Assembly (NCBI GenBank): GCA_016189905.1
Contig: JACPRP010000082.1
Span: 1-46,762 of the forward strand
Source of the DNA: Chloroflexota bacterium
GTDB lineage: Bacteria; Chloroflexota; UBA6077; FW602-bin22; JACPRP01
DNA: 46,762 bases
Direction of reading: 5' to 3'
Each line of letters begins with the position of its first letter. Position 1 is the stretch's first letter. A program made the translations under genes and the position numbers. The notes under the pieces were generated by a model, which worked only from the letters and a program-made list of their open reading frames with translations, was not told where the DNA came from and searched no databases. This document shows positions 24,124 through 33,064 of the stretch, in pieces.

Positions 24124-25635
24124 ATGGCTGAGCTAAACAATCAGATAGACGCCACGGTGGGGCAAAAGGCAATCAGAGGAACTGTTTGGATGTTGTGTTC
24201 GTTCGGGTTAGCAAAAGCGATCGGAATCGTGTCCAACATTGTTCTCGCTCGATTGCTATTTCCCGACGACTTCGGTGTGTTCGTCATCGCCGGAGCAGTG
24301 TTTGGGGTTATGAGCGCGCTGGGAGATCTCGGAACGGCCGCTGCTGTGGTCTACGAGCAGAAAGCTGATGTGGCACATACGAACAGCGCGTTCTGGATAG
24401 GCACGTTTTCCGGCGTGCTGCAATCGGCTGTGGTGATTGTGGCTGCCCCTTGGATCGCCGAGCTATACGGCAATGCGTTGCTGCGCGACATACTGATCGT
24501 TTTGAGTGTGGTTTTCGTTGTCAAGGCGGTTGGCGAAACCCATCATATGCTGCTCTCACGGGATCTGAGATTCAAGGCTAAGGCTGTGCTGGAGTTGGTG
24601 CCGGGACTGTTCTCGGCCGTCGTTTCGGTGATTGGCGCTTTATTGGGGTTCGGTGTGTGGAGCCTGGTGTTCGGAATGGTTGTCGGGGCAACATTTCCCA
24701 GTGTGTTAGCGTGGCGCCTGGTCCCCTGGCGACCGACGCTGGCCCTGGACCTGGCCCAGGTTCGCGCGGTCCTTTGCTATGGCAAATCGCTCATGGGACT
24801 TAGCTTGCTGATTGTTCTCACTGAGAACATCGACTATATGATCGTGGGACGCTTGCTCGGCACAGCCTCCCTGGGACTGTATTCGCAAGGATTTCGCCTC
24901 GCGAGCTATCCGGAAACAACAGTTGTTTGGGCTGTGCAGAAGGTCGCCTTCCCCACCTTCTCAAGGCTACGTGACGACCAGGAGGCCCTGCACGTGGCGT
25001 TCCTGAAGATCATTCAGTACTTGGCGCTGGTGAGCTTCCCGTTGCTCACCGTCCTCATGATCCTTGCTCCGCAGCTTGTGCTCACTTTGTACGGCCCTAA
25101 GTGGGAAGGCACGATCCTGCCTTTGCAGATTCTTTGTTTTCTCGGAATGTCTCACTCCGTTACTGCTGTGAGCAAAGACATGCTCATGGCGGTGGGCCGT
25201 CCTGATCTAGCTTTCAAGTGCAATCTCGTCGCGCTTCCAGCCACGACGATTGGGGTGGCTATTGGCACCCAGTTTGGGATCGTGGGCGTCGCGGTGGCCA
25301 TGACGTCGCTGCTTTCCATCGGCTCGTGGGCCATACTTATTCTGACCAATCGAGAGATCGATCTGTCTTTCTGGAGAGTTCTCGATGCGCTCCGACCAGC
25401 GGTCTTCAGCTCCCTTTTGCTCTTTTCGGGGCTGCTGCTCTTCCAGATGATTGCGCCTGCTGCGCCGTCGACGGATGGCGCTTGGAACCTCGTCAATTCG
25501 ATCCTGCTCGCCGCCATCCTGTACTTGCTCAGCCTGCTCCTATTTGGACGGAAAACCCTGTGGGAGGCGCGTGAGATTGCTTTGTCGTTCAGGAGGAACC
25601 ACGACGATGGGGCCTACACCGGCGCCGCTGGTTAA
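24124..25635 (+). CDS. Wzx-like polysaccharide flippase (MOP superfamily)
   Basis: A 503-residue integral membrane protein with about 12-14 hydrophobic segments. The N-terminal GQKAIRGTVWML and NIVLARLLFPDDFGVF, and central YGKSLMGLSLLIVLTENIDYMIVGRLLG and LGLYSQGFRLASYP, are typical of WzxC/Polysacc_synt_3 exporters. It would flip lipid-linked glycan units across the cytoplasmic membrane. It is the first gene of a run of eleven plus-strand genes. The next gene starts inside its last 29 bases. No strong ribosome-binding site precedes the ATG. Confidence 0.9.
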   Translation: MAELNNQIDATVGQKAIRGTVWMLCSFGLAKAIGIVSNIVLARLLFPDDFGVFVIAGAVFGVMSALGDLGTAAAVVYEQKADVAHTNSAFWIGTFSGVLQSAVVIVAAPWIAELYGNALLRDILIVLSVVFVVKAVGETHHMLLSRDLRFKAKAVLELVPGLFSAVVSVIGALLGFGVWSLVFGMVVGATFPSVLAWRLVPWRPTLALDLAQVRAVLCYGKSLMGLSLLIVLTENIDYMIVGRLLGTASLGLYSQGFRLASYPETTVVWAVQKVAFPTFSRLRDDQEALHVAFLKIIQYLALVSFPLLTVLMILAPQLVLTLYGPKWEGTILPLQILCFLGMSHSVTAVSKDMLMAVGRPDLAFKCNLVALPATTIGVAIGTQFGIVGVAVAMTSLLSIGSWAILILTNREIDLSFWRVLDALRPAVFSSLLLFSGLLLFQMIAPAAPSTDGAWNLVNSILLAAILYLLSLLLFGRKTLWEAREIALSFRRNHDDGAYTGAAG

Positions 25636-26638
25636 TCGTATGGACCACCAGATGCCTTCGGTTTCAGTCGTGATCTGCACGAAGGATCGGTCGGCTGCGT
25701 TGGCCAGGTGCATCGCATCCGTGCTCGATCTTGCCTATGACGAATGCGAGGTTGTGATTGTGGACAACTCAGCCGTCCCTCGTGCAAATCCAGCAGAGCC
25801 TTCGAACGATCGGGTTCGTTACGTGTGGGAGAGCCGGCCCGGCTCCGGATTCGCACGGGCGGCCGGCGTCCGCAGTGCGCGGGGCGAGATCATCGCTATG
25901 ACCGACGACGACTGTGTGGTCGAGCCGAGTTGGCTGCGACGACTTGTCGACGGTTTTCGCGACCCCGAAGTGATGTGCTGCACGGGTCATGTGGCCGCTC
26001 TCGAGCTTATCACTCCATCGCAGCTAGTGCTCGAGGCCTATTGCAGTTACAGCAAGGGGCAGGCTCCAAAGTGCTTCGGCGGGACTGCCGATGCGCGAGC
26101 CTATCTCAGCCCCCAGGAGGTTGGCACGGGAGCAAACATGTCCTTTCGCCGCGACGTTTTCGGTCTGATAGGCTCGTTCGATGGTGCCCTCGGAGCGGGG
26201 ACTCCCGCGGCCGGCGGCGAAGAATTGGATATGTTCTCGCGAATCTTGCGCGCCGGCGGCAAGGTGATGTACGAGCCCACCGCCGTGGTCCGACACGCGC
26301 ACCCGCGAGAGTATGCCCAGTTGAGGCGCACCTTCTTCAAGTATGGGGTTGGCTACAACGCGTTTATGACCAAGCTGTTCCTGACAGTCAGTAAACCGCA
26401 GGTTCTAAGGGCTGCTACTGGTCGTAATCTTTTTTGGGCCAGTTGGGCCAGGCACAGCCTGAAATGCCGCTTGCGCGGCTTGCCGCATATGCCGCTCGAC
26501 CTGCAAACCGCCTATCTCCTGGGAAGTCTATTCGGGCCGATATGCTACTTCAGGTCTCTGAGGAGAGCGAAGAGCCTGCTTGTCGCTGAACCCAGTGTTG
26601 CCGAAAACGTAGGCTTCGCTGGCGAAACCTGGGGGTGA
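25607..26638 (+). CDS. Family 2 glycosyltransferase
   Basis: A 343-residue GT-A enzyme beginning at ATG 25607, ten bases after AGGAGG, within the end of the flippase gene; ATG 25640 is an alternative. SVVICTKDR, VVIVDNSA, the Asp-rich AMTDDDC (100-102, metal/nucleotide sugar) and GGEELDMFSRIL with the catalytic-type acidic pair follow the GT2 fold. A C-terminal helical part may associate with the membrane. It adds a sugar during repeat-unit assembly. Confidence 0.88.
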   Translation: MGPTPAPLVNRMDHQMPSVSVVICTKDRSAALARCIASVLDLAYDECEVVIVDNSAVPRANPAEPSNDRVRYVWESRPGSGFARAAGVRSARGEIIAMTDDDCVVEPSWLRRLVDGFRDPEVMCCTGHVAALELITPSQLVLEAYCSYSKGQAPKCFGGTADARAYLSPQEVGTGANMSFRRDVFGLIGSFDGALGAGTPAAGGEELDMFSRILRAGGKVMYEPTAVVRHAHPREYAQLRRTFFKYGVGYNAFMTKLFLTVSKPQVLRAATGRNLFWASWARHSLKCRLRGLPHMPLDLQTAYLLGSLFGPICYFRSLRRAKSLLVAEPSVAENVGFAGETWG

Positions 26639-26642
26639 TGAT

Positions 26643-27836
26643 ATGGGAACCCGAAACCAAACACTGCTCGCGGAAAGCCCTACCTTTGAGCACGTGGACC
26701 AGCGGCCAACCAGGTCGCACGCCATCGGCGTACATAGGAGAATCAGAAGAAGCGCCGGCCAGGTGCGCGGCAATCTTCGCGGTGCCTTTCTCGAATTGTA
26801 TTCGCACATCTCCAGCAGCCTCCCCGATGGTTATGCGCTGCCGCCCCTGCAGGTTATTCTCGAGCTGACCCATCGCTGCAACCTTTTCTGCGGCATGTGC
26901 TATGTTTACCGGGAGATAGATCAGAAGAATGTTGGCTGGAACAGACGCGAGCTTAGCGAAGACGAGATCGTGCATATCGTCGACGGATTCCCTCCAGGCA
27001 CGCGTTTCACCTTCACCGGCGGCGAGCCCTTCGTACGCAAGGAAATCATGAGCATCCTCAAGCGGACGCGCGCCTCTCACCGCTGTGGCATAGGCACTAA
27101 CGGAGCCCTATTAAGCGATACTCGTTGTAGAGAGCTTGTAGACCTCGGAATCGATTTCTTGCAGGTCTCGTTAGACGGCCCCGAGGAAGTACACGATGTC
27201 GTGAGGGGCATTCACGGAACCTTCACGAAAACCGTCGAGGCGATACGCCAGATACAGGAGCTGAAGAGAGTTCGCCGATCACGACGTCCCTGGCTATATG
27301 CTAACTGCACGATCACGGCGCTGAATGTCCATGCCCTCGATCGCGTCGTTGATCTAGCCGACCAACTGGGTGTCGAGCACGTGACTTTTCAGGTTTGCTC
27401 CAGCTCCACAAACAAGTCGGGGGTGCAGGTTGACGAAGATCTTGACGGGAAGATCGGCGCCAGACTTAAGGCGCAATCGCTGGACGTTGCCGAATTGCGG
27501 CGGCAGCTAAGCCGGATTGTGCAACGCAAAGATCGCAATTCTCCAAGAATATGGTTTCAGGGGAAGATGAGCCCGTCAGAGGTTCTAGGCTACTACCAGG
27601 GCCAATTCGACTTGAGCAGGGAAAGATGTATTTTCCCCTGGGTGAATGCGTTCGTCTCCCCGTACGGCGAGATGTTCCCGTGCTACGGCTATTCCGTCGG
27701 GGACGCGAAGGGAGGGGACCCGTTGAAGACGTGGAACGGCAAGCGATTTCGGGAGTTCAGAATGAAGCTGCGGCAGGCCCACATCTTTCCAGGTTGCCTT
27801 GGATGCCCCCACATGCGACGGCACGGAGGTTGGTGA
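26643..27836 (+). CDS. Radical SAM/SPASM-type enzyme
   Basis: A 397-residue protein with a basic N-terminal extension of about 70 residues. The core has Cys79-x3-Cys83-x2-Cys86 (THRCNLFCGMCY), FTGGEP and VSLDGPEEVHD. The C-terminal region has further Cys residues (RCIFPW, MFPCYGY, FPGCLGCPHM), consistent with auxiliary iron-sulfur clusters of SPASM/twitch type. Such enzymes modify peptides or sugars. Here the setting between glycosyltransferases suggests a sugar, carrier or small-peptide substrate; no precursor peptide gene was seen. The ATG lies four bases after the previous stop. Confidence 0.85.
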   Translation: MGTRNQTLLAESPTFEHVDQRPTRSHAIGVHRRIRRSAGQVRGNLRGAFLELYSHISSSLPDGYALPPLQVILELTHRCNLFCGMCYVYREIDQKNVGWNRRELSEDEIVHIVDGFPPGTRFTFTGGEPFVRKEIMSILKRTRASHRCGIGTNGALLSDTRCRELVDLGIDFLQVSLDGPEEVHDVVRGIHGTFTKTVEAIRQIQELKRVRRSRRPWLYANCTITALNVHALDRVVDLADQLGVEHVTFQVCSSSTNKSGVQVDEDLDGKIGARLKAQSLDVAELRRQLSRIVQRKDRNSPRIWFQGKMSPSEVLGYYQGQFDLSRERCIFPWVNAFVSPYGEMFPCYGYSVGDAKGGDPLKTWNGKRFREFRMKLRQAHIFPGCLGCPHMRRHGGW

Positions 27837-27839
27837 GAA

Positions 27840-29159
27840 ATGAAAGCTATGGCGGTTGCCGACCCCAATGAAAAGAATAACCGACGATGGCGCCTGGCGC
27901 TGGTCGCACCACAAGAGTTCTCACTGCCACCGCGCGAGGGCTTCGCTACCGCCGTCGAGTTCTTGATCCAGGAATTGAGCGAGGTCCTTGCGCTGCGGCA
28001 CGATACGACGATCTATTCCTTGGCCGAGCCATCATTATCGGACAGCAACGTCGGCGGCATCTCTTACCGGTACACTCCCATCACGCGCCTCGATACCCTG
28101 GCTCTGCCGCTTCTCTATCGAGTCGGCCGTCGCGCATTGCGGCGCGACCTCAACTACTGGCAGTCGGTCGGCTATTTCGGGCCATACGCTGCGCGCGTGG
28201 CCCTGAAGATTCGCCGCGCGGGGTTCGATGTCGTGCACCTGTTTAATATTCTGCAGTTTGCGCCATGGATACGATGGCTTGCGCCTCGAAGCAAGATAAT
28301 CTTTCACATCACCTGGCACGGTCTTTCAAAAGATGACGGCTACTTCGGCTACAGCACGCTGCAAACCGAGCTGGCGGAGCGGTGCCTGAAAGACGTGGAT
28401 GCGGTGATTGCTTGCAGCGATTATCTGCTCGATGGCATCCGCGGGCGCTTCCCAGACCACGCCCACAAGCTCCACCGCGTCTACAACGGAGCGAAACCGG
28501 TTGGTCCTCTGGATGACAGTGCCATCGAGAAACCCAGTCAGGATTTGACGGTGATCTTCGGTGGGAGGATTGTCCCGGAAAAGGGTCTTCATACCCTGCT
28601 GAAGGCGATGCGCCTGGTCATTGACCGCGTGCCTCGAGCCCGCCTTCACGTTGTGGGAATCAGTTGGCGACCGGGCAGCGATTTCTCGGAGTACCGGCGC
28701 GAGCTGGATCGCTTGATGGAGGGCCTCGAGCAGCACATCGACTTCCTCGGGTGGAAATCCCGCGTCGAGTTTCCGCGCGTCCTGGCCAACGCCGACGTTT
28801 ACGCGTTCCCAAGCATCTGGGAGGAGCCGTTCTCTATGTCTCTGCTGGAGGCGATGTCCGCGGGGCTGCCTGTTGTCGCGACAGCCACCGGTGGAACGCC
28901 GGAGTTGATCCGTGATGGGGTGAACGGCTTTCTCGTTCCTCCGGAAGATCACGTGGCCCTTGCCGAGCGTATATCGATGCTTTTGACTGGCCCGGACCTG
29001 CGACGAGAGATGGGTGGCCGCGGCCAGCGGTTAGTAAGAGAGCGCTTTTGCTGGGAACGCGTAGTTGATGAGTTGGATGCAGTTTACGGTCAAGTTCTTG
29101 AGCCCAGGTTTGGCGCCGCTGCTGAGCAGCCGCTGGCCGTTCGGCGAGGAGGTGTTTGA
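27840..29159 (+). CDS. Family 4 glycosyltransferase
   Basis: A 439-residue GT-B enzyme. The N-terminal half reads a Rossmann domain with a Gly/Pro-rich loop near PREGFATAVEFL. The C-terminal domain has VIFGGRIVPEKGLHTLLKAM and EEPFSMSLLEAMSAGLPVVAT, the E-x7-E motif of GT4, then GGTPELI. It starts four bases after the radical-SAM stop, and the epimerase gene follows after a single base. Donor and acceptor are unknown. Confidence 0.92.
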   Translation: MKAMAVADPNEKNNRRWRLALVAPQEFSLPPREGFATAVEFLIQELSEVLALRHDTTIYSLAEPSLSDSNVGGISYRYTPITRLDTLALPLLYRVGRRALRRDLNYWQSVGYFGPYAARVALKIRRAGFDVVHLFNILQFAPWIRWLAPRSKIIFHITWHGLSKDDGYFGYSTLQTELAERCLKDVDAVIACSDYLLDGIRGRFPDHAHKLHRVYNGAKPVGPLDDSAIEKPSQDLTVIFGGRIVPEKGLHTLLKAMRLVIDRVPRARLHVVGISWRPGSDFSEYRRELDRLMEGLEQHIDFLGWKSRVEFPRVLANADVYAFPSIWEEPFSMSLLEAMSAGLPVVATATGGTPELIRDGVNGFLVPPEDHVALAERISMLLTGPDLRREMGGRGQRLVRERFCWERVVDELDAVYGQVLEPRFGAAAEQPLAVRRGGV

Positions 29160-29160
29160 C

Positions 29161-30156
29161 GTGCGCTGCCTTGTGACAGGAGGCGAAGGCTTCGTCGGAT
29201 CACACGTGGTCGATAGTCTTGTTCTGCACGGCCACGAGGTGAGAGTTCTCGCCCGTTCTTGCAACGAATTCCGCCGGCCATTGTCCTGTGTCGACTACAT
29301 TTGGGCCAGCCTTTCCAACCGGTCCGCGGTATCCAGCGCGTTGAGCGGAATCGATGTCGTGCTACACCTGGCCTGGAGCACGCTCCCTAAGACTTCTAAC
29401 GACGATCCAGCGTTGGATATCGCGGACAATGTGATCGGAACCGTGAATCTGTTGGAGGACTGCGTGCGGGCTGGCGTGAGGAAAGTGGTCTTTGCCTCAT
29501 CTGGAGGGACCGTTTATGGGGTTCCGCGAGTGCTCCCGATTCACGAATGGCATCCAACGGAGCCCATAAGTTCCTATGGGATTTCTAAGCTCGCCGTCGA
29601 GAAGTATCTTAGCCTCTTCCATCATCTCTTCGGTTTGCAATGGGTCAGCTTGCGCTGTTCGAATCCCTACGGAGAGCGGCAAAGCCCATCCCGGCTGCAA
29701 GGTGCGATTACCACGTTCCTCCACAAAGTGGCAATCGGGGAATGCATCGATATTTGGGGCGATGGAAACGTGGTTCGCGATTACGTGTACGTTGGCGATG
29801 TGGCAGAAGCTTTCGTGCGCGCCGCGTCGAGCCCGCTCGAATCGACCGTGCTCAACGTCGGCAGCGGCCAGGGTCAAAGCCTCAACGACATCGTCGAGTT
29901 CGTCAGGCTGATCGCCGGGCGAGAGGTGAACGTGAGGCGCTCCGAGGCGCGTGCGGTTGACGTTCGGCAGAACGTTCTTGACATAAACAGGGCTCGCGAA
30001 TTGTTGGATTGGTCGCCGACGACCGGCCTGGCTGATGGAATGCGGATAACCTGGTCTTGGATAAATAGCTTTGACTTTGGCAGAAAGGGCTCAGGAAAGC
30101 AAGCTCGTGAAAAAGATGCTGCTGCTTTATTTGTCCCCATACGCAAATCGGCATAA
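29161..30156 (+). CDS. NAD-dependent sugar-nucleotide epimerase/dehydratase
   Basis: A 331-residue extended SDR protein beginning at GTG 29161, eight bases after GAGGAGG. It shows TGGEGFVGSH (nucleotide-binding Gly motif), FASSGGTVYG, the YGISK catalytic motif, RCSNPYGERQ and RDYVYVGDVAEAF, typical of GalE/WcaG-like UDP- or GDP-sugar epimerases. It would supply a sugar donor for the locus. Its last 50 bases overlap the next gene. Confidence 0.88.
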   Translation: MRCLVTGGEGFVGSHVVDSLVLHGHEVRVLARSCNEFRRPLSCVDYIWASLSNRSAVSSALSGIDVVLHLAWSTLPKTSNDDPALDIADNVIGTVNLLEDCVRAGVRKVVFASSGGTVYGVPRVLPIHEWHPTEPISSYGISKLAVEKYLSLFHHLFGLQWVSLRCSNPYGERQSPSRLQGAITTFLHKVAIGECIDIWGDGNVVRDYVYVGDVAEAFVRAASSPLESTVLNVGSGQGQSLNDIVEFVRLIAGREVNVRRSEARAVDVRQNVLDINRARELLDWSPTTGLADGMRITWSWINSFDFGRKGSGKQAREKDAAALFVPIRKSA

Positions 30157-32146
30157 GAACGCGGTTGCGGCCACTTTGTCCTGGCTGGCTGCCGATCGCG
30201 GAGCGGCCTTCGACGTCTACTACGACGCCTACCGGCTGGGCGTCCATTTCGGCGGCGGAGACCCTGATGTCCTGCCGTTTGGCCATTTGACGGGCGGTCT
30301 CGTCGCCGGCGGCCGACATCTGGAAGAATTCTATCTTCTCGCTCATAAATTCGATATCCGCATCGTCGCGCAGGGGGACACTCTGCTCTGCTCGGCTGCC
30401 AGGAACATAGGGGTGCCTTTCATCGCCGAGACCGAAAACGTAGCGCAGCTCTATCGCGATGTCTTTGCCTTCTTTGACGCTCCCCCGCCAACCGAAGTCG
30501 TCGTGGTGGACTCAAGCCCAGAGGAGACGCTCCTCGGGCTCGACGCCTACCTCTTTCCCGAGATTTACTTCCGCCGCGCCCTTGGGGTTGATGCATCGCT
30601 CCCCCTGGAAGAGCTGCGTCCCCTATTCTCTGAAGGAACACGGCTATATATGGCCGCCGTCGGTCAGGATAAAGCCGAGGCGTTATCGGAAGTTGGCTGT
30701 CCAGTCGAAGCGGTGGAGACCATTTCGCCGGAAGACACCTTCTGCTCCATCACGACGAGGATTGCGCGAAGATGGTACGACCGCGGTGCAGGGTGGCTGC
30801 TGGGTGACCCGGTCTTGGTTTCGTACTGGTTGCCCAGGGCTTGCGAGGAGAAGCTGCTGCCGATTTACGGGAAGCCGCAGACGGACATCATCGCCTCACT
30901 TTCCGATGAGCTAAAGGCTAAAGGAAGGGTGGTCCACGGGCGCCAGTTCGACGACCGAGATTTCTTCGAGCTGTCGCGGCGCGAGCAATGCTTACAGGTG
31001 GTCGACCCAAGCCGACCGCCGTTTTCCTCGATCAAGCATCTGGATTACCAATGGAAGAGGGAGGCACCGGGCTTCTTCGCCGATGAGCCATCAGATGAGA
31101 TGCTCGAGGCGTTTGCCGAGAGCAACAAAGTGCTGATTTCGATCGTATTCTGGTCAGGAATGATCCGCGAGCTGGAGAACCTCTACAACCTCGTCGATCT
31201 CGCGACCTTGACGAAACTGCGTGCCGGATTGGTTCTCACCGCGCAAAGCTTCGAGTATATGCGCCACTCGCCCATGGAGCTGCTGACGGTTCCGTTGGAC
31301 CACGGCGGATGCCATCCGTGCCTGGAGCCGCTGCTGGGCAGTTGTGGGATCGGCGTGGCCATCGAGTCCTTGATGTCCCCCGAGCGGCTGGCAGAAGACC
31401 TCAGGCTGGCGCTGGGGCGCATGCGTGGTCTGCTAGGTAGGGAGGACTTGCTGCCCCGTGGCTGGTGGGGGACGATGGATGTGCCGATGTTCGAGTTGGC
31501 GTGGCATCGCCGTCCCTTGCCGGTTAAGGTCCGGTCGAATGCCCCTTTCGTTCGTGTAATGTACCAGGCGAGCGCCTACCAGCGGACCGCCACAGCAGCG
31601 GTGGCCGCTCGCAAGCCAAACGGACATACGCTGAAGCAGAAGCTAGGAAGAAGCATCCGTGGAACGAAGCTCGCGTCGTTCTTTGAAGAATACCGTCCGT
31701 ATGATTTCTATCGCCCCGGGCGCATCCAAGAAAATGTGGTGCACGCTGTGAAGAGCGCCGGTCTTGAGTATATGTTCACCAAATCAGGCTTCGGATCGGC
31801 TCACGTGCAATACCTCGACGAACGGTTCGTCGCTCTGAATTACAACGCGGGACGCTGGGATGGCTGGACGCCTTTCCTGACGATCAACGATGTTTCTGAT
31901 CTTAAATCGGCCGAGGGGATCGCTTTGCGCTCCGCGACCCCTGGCTGGATAGTCGGTACGGTGGACTCGTGCCTGTGGACTTTCGGTGGTTCTCTGTGGG
32001 AGAGAAGCAATCGACTCCTGGATATCGCCAGGTTCGTGGCCACCGGTGGAGATTCGTCTAAGCTGGTGAACGTCACGCCTCACACGCTCGCCAGGTATGC
32101 CCGCCTTATCGAGGAACGGCGGAGCAACTCTCGACGGGGGAAATAA
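30107..32146 (+). CDS. Large cytoplasmic protein of unknown function
   Basis: The 679-residue protein is the largest in the operon and I recognise no family with confidence. GTG 30107 is chosen because AGGAAAG lies about nine bases upstream. Residues 1-190 alternate short hydrophobic and charged stretches like an alpha/beta domain (LLYLSPYANRHKN, VVVVDSSPEETLLGLDAY). The middle has WSGMIRELENLYN and LDHGGCHPCLEPLLGSCG with a Cys pair. The last 150 residues (RIQENVVHAVKSAGLEYMFT, WIVGTVDSCLWTFGGSLWERS) faintly recall polysaccharide-deacetylase-like proteins. No signal peptide or membrane segment is seen. Context suggests glycan synthesis. Confidence 0.75.
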   Translation: MKKMLLLYLSPYANRHKNAVAATLSWLAADRGAAFDVYYDAYRLGVHFGGGDPDVLPFGHLTGGLVAGGRHLEEFYLLAHKFDIRIVAQGDTLLCSAARNIGVPFIAETENVAQLYRDVFAFFDAPPPTEVVVVDSSPEETLLGLDAYLFPEIYFRRALGVDASLPLEELRPLFSEGTRLYMAAVGQDKAEALSEVGCPVEAVETISPEDTFCSITTRIARRWYDRGAGWLLGDPVLVSYWLPRACEEKLLPIYGKPQTDIIASLSDELKAKGRVVHGRQFDDRDFFELSRREQCLQVVDPSRPPFSSIKHLDYQWKREAPGFFADEPSDEMLEAFAESNKVLISIVFWSGMIRELENLYNLVDLATLTKLRAGLVLTAQSFEYMRHSPMELLTVPLDHGGCHPCLEPLLGSCGIGVAIESLMSPERLAEDLRLALGRMRGLLGREDLLPRGWWGTMDVPMFELAWHRRPLPVKVRSNAPFVRVMYQASAYQRTATAAVAARKPNGHTLKQKLGRSIRGTKLASFFEEYRPYDFYRPGRIQENVVHAVKSAGLEYMFTKSGFGSAHVQYLDERFVALNYNAGRWDGWTPFLTINDVSDLKSAEGIALRSATPGWIVGTVDSCLWTFGGSLWERSNRLLDIARFVATGGDSSKLVNVTPHTLARYARLIEERRSNSRRGK

Positions 32147-32149
32147 CCG

Positions 32150-33064
32150 GTGGCGAAGGCATCTGTTATCGTTAGAGCCAAGAACGAAGAGGCCCTGATT
32201 GGCAGGGCGCTGGAGATGATCGCGGCACAGACCTTTCGTGACGTAGAGATCATGGTCGTGGATTCTGGTTCAACCGACCGGACATTGGAGATTGCTCGGC
32301 AGTATGCCGATATAGTTGTGGAGATTCCCGCGGAAGACTTTACTTTCGGCTATGCCTCGAACGTGGGTTGTCGTCACGCGTCTGGCCAGTACGCGGTGCT
32401 TATCAGTGCCCACGCCGTTCCAATCGACGAGAACTGGCTAGATCATCTGCTGAAGCCTTTCTGCGACGACGACGTTGCGGGAACCTGGGGTTCCGAGCAA
32501 GGATGGTCGGATTCACCTGAGACCCTCCCCGAATCCCTGTCCAAAAGGATTTGTCTCACCCAAGTTAACTTCGGGCCGCGAAACGGGGTGTGGGGTTTCA
32601 ATGCTGCGAATGCGGCCATCCGTCTGGACCGCTGGCGAGAGGTGCCATTCGACGAGCGGCTGTCCGCGAGCGAGGATAAGCTTTGGGCGTGGAGCCAGGT
32701 CAAGAATGGCCACCGGCTGGTTTATGTGCCTGAAGCGGCGGCATATCACATCCATCGTTTGTCGCCACGGCAGGTCTACCGCCGCGCGTGGGGGGAGCAT
32801 CGGGCGACGGCGGAGTTCATGCCCGAGCTAGAGTTCGGCCTGATGGATGTTGCCAGGGGCATCCTTAGACGGCCTCGACGCGGGCTATGGCAGGATGCCA
32901 GGGTGGAGACCAGACAGCCGAAGGGATCGATACGATACGCCGGCTATCTATGGTACCGCCTGATGTGCAGGGTGATGTATCATTGGGGCCTTTATCGAGG
33001 GCTGAGGGCGGGTCGGAATGAACACGCGCGCCGTGCCGCGGAGCGAGTTGAGGGGTCGATATGA
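32150..33064 (+). CDS. Family 2 glycosyltransferase (rhamnosyltransferase-like)
   Basis: A 304-residue GT-A enzyme from GTG 32150, with GGGGG about ten bases upstream. SVIVRAKNEEALIGRAL, IMVVDSGSTDRTLEIA, FTFGYASNVG and SASEDKLWAWSQVKNG are family 2 motifs, closest by eye to rhamnosyltransferases. Its stop overlaps the ATG of the following glycosyltransferase by four bases. Confidence 0.9.
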   Translation: MAKASVIVRAKNEEALIGRALEMIAAQTFRDVEIMVVDSGSTDRTLEIARQYADIVVEIPAEDFTFGYASNVGCRHASGQYAVLISAHAVPIDENWLDHLLKPFCDDDVAGTWGSEQGWSDSPETLPESLSKRICLTQVNFGPRNGVWGFNAANAAIRLDRWREVPFDERLSASEDKLWAWSQVKNGHRLVYVPEAAAYHIHRLSPRQVYRRAWGEHRATAEFMPELEFGLMDVARGILRRPRRGLWQDARVETRQPKGSIRYAGYLWYRLMCRVMYHWGLYRGLRAGRNEHARRAAERVEGSI

